Source of the DNA: an uncultured Oscillibacter sp.
GTDB taxonomy: Bacteria > Bacillota > Clostridia > Oscillospirales > Oscillospiraceae
Reading direction: 5' to 3'
NCBI GenBank assembly: GCA_910587875.1
Contig: CAJUOD010000083.1
Coordinates: 8,040 to 13,390, forward strand
Length of the DNA stretch: 5,351 nt
The translations under genes and the position numbers were made by a program. Shown one piece after another: positions 5,111-5,351 of the stretch (positions are counted from its first letter, which is position 1; the number at the start of each line of letters is the position of its first letter). The notes below the pieces were generated by a model. The model had not been told where the DNA came from. It did no database searches and saw nothing but the letters and a program-made list of their open reading frames with translations.

Positions 5111-5351
5111 TTAATCTTTGTAGCCGTTGGGGTTGGAGGACTGCCACTTCCAGGAGGAGGCGCACATCTCCTCAATGCCCAGCTGGGCCTCCCAGCCCAG
5201 CTCCTCCCGGGCCTTGGCGGGGTCGGCGTAGCAGGCGGCGATGTCGCCGGGGCGGCGGGGCTCTATGGCGAAGGGCAGGCTCTTTCCGCAGGCCCCCTCG
5301 TAGGCGCGGAGGACCTCCAGGACGCTGTAGCCCTTGCCGGTGCCCAGGTTG
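5111..5351 (-). CDS. galE: UDP-glucose/UDP-N-acetylglucosamine 4-epimerase, C-terminal part (cut by window edge)
   Basis: The last 79 codons and TAA stop of a GalE-type short-chain dehydrogenase/reductase, a cytosolic NAD-dependent enzyme that interconverts UDP-glucose and UDP-galactose and, in some members, UDP-GlcNAc and UDP-GalNAc. The N-terminal NAD-binding fold and the YxxxK catalytic motif lie outside the window. Visible family signatures are NLGTGKGYSVLEV near the start, RRPGDIAACYADP in the middle, ELGW, and the terminal WKWQSSNPNGY, which matches the usual GalE ending. By alignment with E. coli GalE (GDLPAYWAD), the residue equivalent to Tyr299 is Cys here (codon 5233-5231). Human GALE also has Cys at this place and accepts the bulkier N-acetylated sugars, so I infer dual specificity. 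The gene precedes the nucleotidyltransferase by 15 bases and is probably in the same transcript. Identity as GalE is very secure; the substrate range is an inference. Confidence 0.95.
   Translation of the reverse strand, partial: NLGTGKGYSVLEVLRAYEGACGKSLPFAIEPRRPGDIAACYADPAKAREELGWEAQLGIEEMCASSWKWQSSNPNGYKD

Noticed and set aside
1..5351. tRNA/rRNA genes, CRISPR arrays, insertion sequences, phage or attachment sites
   Set aside because: I looked for clover-leaf patterns, regularly spaced repeats, transposase motifs and terminal inverted repeats on both strands and saw none; the window is almost fully explained by one minus-strand carbohydrate locus.

Overview
The window looks like part of the chromosome of a GC-rich, low-branching Gram-positive gut anaerobe. 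I infer a member of the Clostridia, probably Oscillospiraceae-like (Flavonifractor/Lawsonibacter type). The grounds are GAGGAG-type ribosome binding sites, a lipoprotein-anchored sugar-binding protein with a Gly/Pro/Thr-rich linker, a PocR-AraC regulator, and very G/C-biased third codon positions. This is a style judgement, not a database result. Every gene I can support lies on the minus strand, so the operon reads from 5351 towards 1.

Layout in reading order: (1) the 3' end of galE (5351-5111); (2) a sugar-phosphate nucleotidyltransferase with a TTG start (5095-4172); (3) a NahK-like N-acetylhexosamine 1-kinase (4172-3060); (4) a PocR-domain AraC-family regulator (3063-2194); (5) a 221-bp AT-rich control region (2193-1973) holding an inverted repeat, three CGTACG elements, a good -10 box and a leader hairpin; (6) a lipoprotein sugar-binding protein of an ABC importer (1972-644); (7) a 161-bp gap with a strong intrinsic terminator (about 572-606); (8) the first 160 codons of an ABC permease, cut by the window edge (482-1). 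Genes 2-4 are joined by TGATG and ATGA overlaps. Neither gap exceeds 300 bases.

The genes fit a salvage pathway for N-acetylhexosamine-containing disaccharides such as lacto-N-biose or galacto-N-biose from milk or mucin glycans. The importer would bring in the sugar, the NahK-like kinase would make GlcNAc/GalNAc-1-phosphate, the nucleotidyltransferase would convert this to a UDP-sugar, and GalE would interconvert the C4 epimers. Two points sharpen this. The visible GalE tail has Cys where E. coli GalE has the size-restricting Tyr299, as in human GALE, which accepts UDP-GlcNAc/UDP-GalNAc. And a UTP-type nucleotidyltransferase occupies the place that a GalT-type uridylyltransferase holds in the bifidobacterial lnp cluster. 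The phosphorylase expected for the complete pathway (GH112) is not in the window and may lie beyond position 1 or 5351.

The regulator is encoded at the end of the enzyme operon, and the transporter appears to start from its own promoter with a good -10 and a poor -35. That arrangement suggests activator-dependent transporter expression driven by a regulator made together with the enzymes.
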